Of a stretch of DNA of 8,456 bases, positions 8,101-8,456 are shown in pieces. The stretch comes from an uncultured Clostridia bacterium (GTDB lineage Bacteria; Bacillota; Clostridia; Oscillospirales; Ruminococcaceae): the NCBI GenBank assembly GCA_945910715.1, contig CAMDZU010000040.1, positions 1 through 8,456 on the forward strand, written 5' to 3'. Position 1 is the first letter of the stretch; each line of letters starts with the position of its first letter. The notes under the pieces are model-generated. The model did no database searches. It had not been told where the DNA came from and saw only the letters and a list, made by a program, of their open reading frames with translations. The position numbers and the translations under genes were made by a program.

Positions 8101-8456
8101 CGTCGATTTTTACGGTGTATGTTCCAACATTTACAGGTGCGGAAGCAATCTCTACGCCGTTCTTGTCAAAATACCTTACTGTTACTGCGCCTATGCTGTC
8201 TGATACTGCGGCTGACGGTGTTACTGTCGCTGTCTTTGCTCTGCCGTTATATACAAGGTCTGCAGGCGGAGCGAACGTAAAGTCCCCTGCCTCAAGAGCG
8301 CCCGTTGTGATTGCAAACGTCCATGTATCGGCAGTAAGGTCGTTGATTGCCGCATAGTTTACGCCTGCACCAACGTTGATTTTTACGGTGTATGTTCCAA
8401 AATTTACAGGTGCGGAAGTAAGCTCTGCGCCGTTCTTGTCAAAATACTTAACTGTT
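5129..8456 (-). CDS. Large modular secreted/surface protein with Ig-like (MBG-type) repeats, Cys/His ribbon repeats and C-terminal Fn3-like pair; 5' end outside window
   Basis: The frame is open from the right window edge to the TAA at 5131-5129, giving 1108 residues of the C-terminal part. The Met codon at 8047 lies inside a repeat and is not the start. Domains in order: three copies of an about 91-aa Ig-like unit (8456-7745, the first partial) with the signature GTYTVKI-VGAG-NY; an MBG-like domain (about 7744-7478) with GSWRLVP and QFTPSANADYY; a linker region (7477-6962) with an EYKFGSGEWS motif resembling sequences common in Firmicute surface proteins; a Cys/His-rich region (6961-5687); and two Fn3-like domains (5647-5384 and 5383-5132). 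Such stalk-like composition fits an extracellular or cell-wall protein that binds polymers or host material, but no catalytic domain is visible. No LPXTG or SLH motif ends the protein, so any signal peptide, anchor or enzyme domain must lie in the missing N-terminal part. The exact role is unknown. Confidence 0.88.
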   Translation of the reverse strand, partial: TVKYFDKNGAELTSAPVNFGTYTVKINVGAGVNYAAINDLTADTWTFAITTGALEAGDFTFAPPADLVYNGRAKTATVTPSAAVSDSIGAVTVRYFDKNGVEIASAPVNVGTYTVKIDVGAGSNYGAVTDLTAASWMFAITAGTLTASDFTFTPPAELAYDGAAKTAVVKTNDGIIGAGSVNVMYYKGNELLGSTPVVPGEYTVKISVGAGTNYAAATLLGDPQWKFTIGQGTLTAGGTGIASGAYGDKLSELAVSGLTAYVGNTEVAGSWRLVPDNDVVPSVGDNGAYTAQFTPSANADYYSNTLTVTDVMLNIAKADAAAVAPIGKTYNWGVRGEQSAAVMGLPTDMGALGEPVISVTGDSGILAAGSARYENGTVYFTLADNSAANIGETAIINVTLKPQNYNDITFDVTVKIIDKNVQTATAECVLTLTVENDNTYTAVITAVEGAEYKFGSGEWSVVNTLTGIAHGTTVTGYIRIAETADYNAGAADSDEKTTGHGILTHHGANPADCENEGNIEYWTCDIHSEKTFYFSDEAGTTEITYEDTVTPANGHSLDKVERVEPTCTVDGNIEYYICSVCGKTFSDSEGENAVTEIVLGKTGHRWDTAYTADSDGHWHKCLNTGCTEIKDYSDHVSGGPATEETAETCEICGYELAPATGHLHINRLTFVDEVPESCTVNGVKAHYECSCGKLFSDENAENEVTLADLAIPAHHVPDATWSSDNDDNHYHLCTVCGEKVDITAHTYDGGKVTVEPTEETEGERTYTCTVCHHTKTEVIAKLDHTHKPSDGYSYDSTGHWKTCSDCDEKLEFAAHTYDGGIVTVEPTEETEGKSVYTCTVCGYAKTEVLPKLSHTHKPSDGYSYDSTGHWKTCSDCDEKLEFAAHTSDGGVVTTPATTGSSGLKTYSCTVCGYVIGTETIPAAANINDPPFCDDYNNAKLIITSTKVNLDKVTIRWKKISSAEKYIIYRYENEEWVEVFETEKSGVILGKMKNGKEYKLLVRYVVDGKLSPMKSSAEVTARAYYKPIVTATPLENKIRLDWEIVPGAEKYGIYRYVDGKAVKLAETYKHAVNVIGLSSDKEYKFIVRAYVNGEWTNMKESDIVTAKIV
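5132..5647 (-). other. Pair of C-terminal Fn3-like domains of the surface protein
   Basis: Two homologous domains occupy 5647-5384 (88 residues) and 5383-5132 (84 residues). Both show the Fn3 pattern: a Trp in strand B (VTIRWKK and IRLDWEI), A-EKY-IYRY, then K-YK--VR-YV-G before the last strand. Paired domains of this YxIYRY...VRAYVNG type are familiar at the C-termini of secreted Ruminococcus/Eubacterium proteins. They may mediate cell-envelope or polysaccharide attachment, but that is inference. Confidence 0.8.
5802..5896 (-). repeat. 95-bp perfect direct repeat, copy in third 70-aa unit
   Basis: These 95 bases are identical to 6012-6106, with an offset of exactly 210. Identity stops sharply at both ends, with synonymous His codons at one end and Ser versus Asp at the other. 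Confidence 0.95.
6012..6106 (-). repeat. 95-bp perfect direct repeat, copy in second 70-aa unit
   Basis: Partner of 5802-5896. The identical block encodes the first 32 residues of the unit, including HWKTCSDCDEKLEF, without a single synonymous change apart from the last base of the 32nd codon. Confidence 0.95.
7745..8456 (-). repeat. Tandem 91-residue Ig-like repeats (273-bp period)
   Basis: Unit boundaries set at the DFTF motif are 8456-8285 (partial), 8284-8012 (91 aa) and 8011-7745 (89 aa). The conserved Trp codon recurs at 8321, 8048 and 7781. The first two units are nearly identical in DNA over the GAGVNY/GTYTVKI stretch, while the third has drifted. The array continues beyond the window. 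The sequence resembles Ig-like/MBG-type stalk repeats of Firmicute surface proteins. Confidence 0.85.

Noticed and set aside
5687..8456. CRISPR array suggested by regular repeats
   Set aside because: The repeats are long (210 and 273 bp), in frame and coding, with no short repeats separated by unique spacers.

Overview
The window looks like chromosomal DNA from a strictly anaerobic, low-to-moderate GC gut Firmicute. My best guess is the Oscillospiraceae/Ruminococcus/Eubacterium siraeum neighbourhood, inferred from protein style and not from any marker gene. Three things point there: a giant 2-hydroxyacyl-CoA dehydratase activase fusion, which is oxygen-sensitive Fe-S chemistry; a secreted repeat protein with 91-aa Ig-like units, Cys/His ribbon modules and a C-terminal pair of Fn3-like domains; and textbook sigma-A promoters with strong Shine-Dalgarno sites.

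All three genes are on the minus strand, so they read from high to low coordinates. From the right edge: (1) 8456-5129 is the C-terminal 1108 residues of a large secreted/surface protein whose start lies outside the window. It holds Ig-like tandem repeats, an MBG-like domain, a linker region, a long Cys/His-rich region ending in three tandem 70-aa units, and two Fn3-like domains. A strong intrinsic terminator (5089-5121) follows its stop. (2) A perfect-spacing promoter (5025-5053) drives a 1426-aa protein (4970-690) that fuses two ASKHA activase domains (HgdC/BcrA/BadF type), a Cys cluster, a DUF2229 region and a C-terminal HgdB-like region. (3) After a 94-base gap with its own consensus promoter (646-674), a membrane-anchored SPFH/prohibitin-type protein begins at 595 and runs off the left edge.

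The two intergenic regions (596-689 and 4971-5128) are the most informative non-coding parts. The activase promoter has a Fur-box-like AT-rich inverted repeat over its -10 and start point, which would suit an Fe-S protein. The SPFH promoter is bracketed by two GTAAAT-N3-ATTTAC palindromes 61 bp apart, which looks like a two-operator arrangement for an unidentified regulator. No terminator is visible between the activase and SPFH genes, so read-through is possible. I see no RNA genes, CRISPR arrays, insertion sequences or attachment sites. The plus-strand open frames are antisense shadows. The most plausible little-known biology is the activase fusion, a recognisable but, as far as I know, functionally unassigned family, together with its apparent metal-responsive control.
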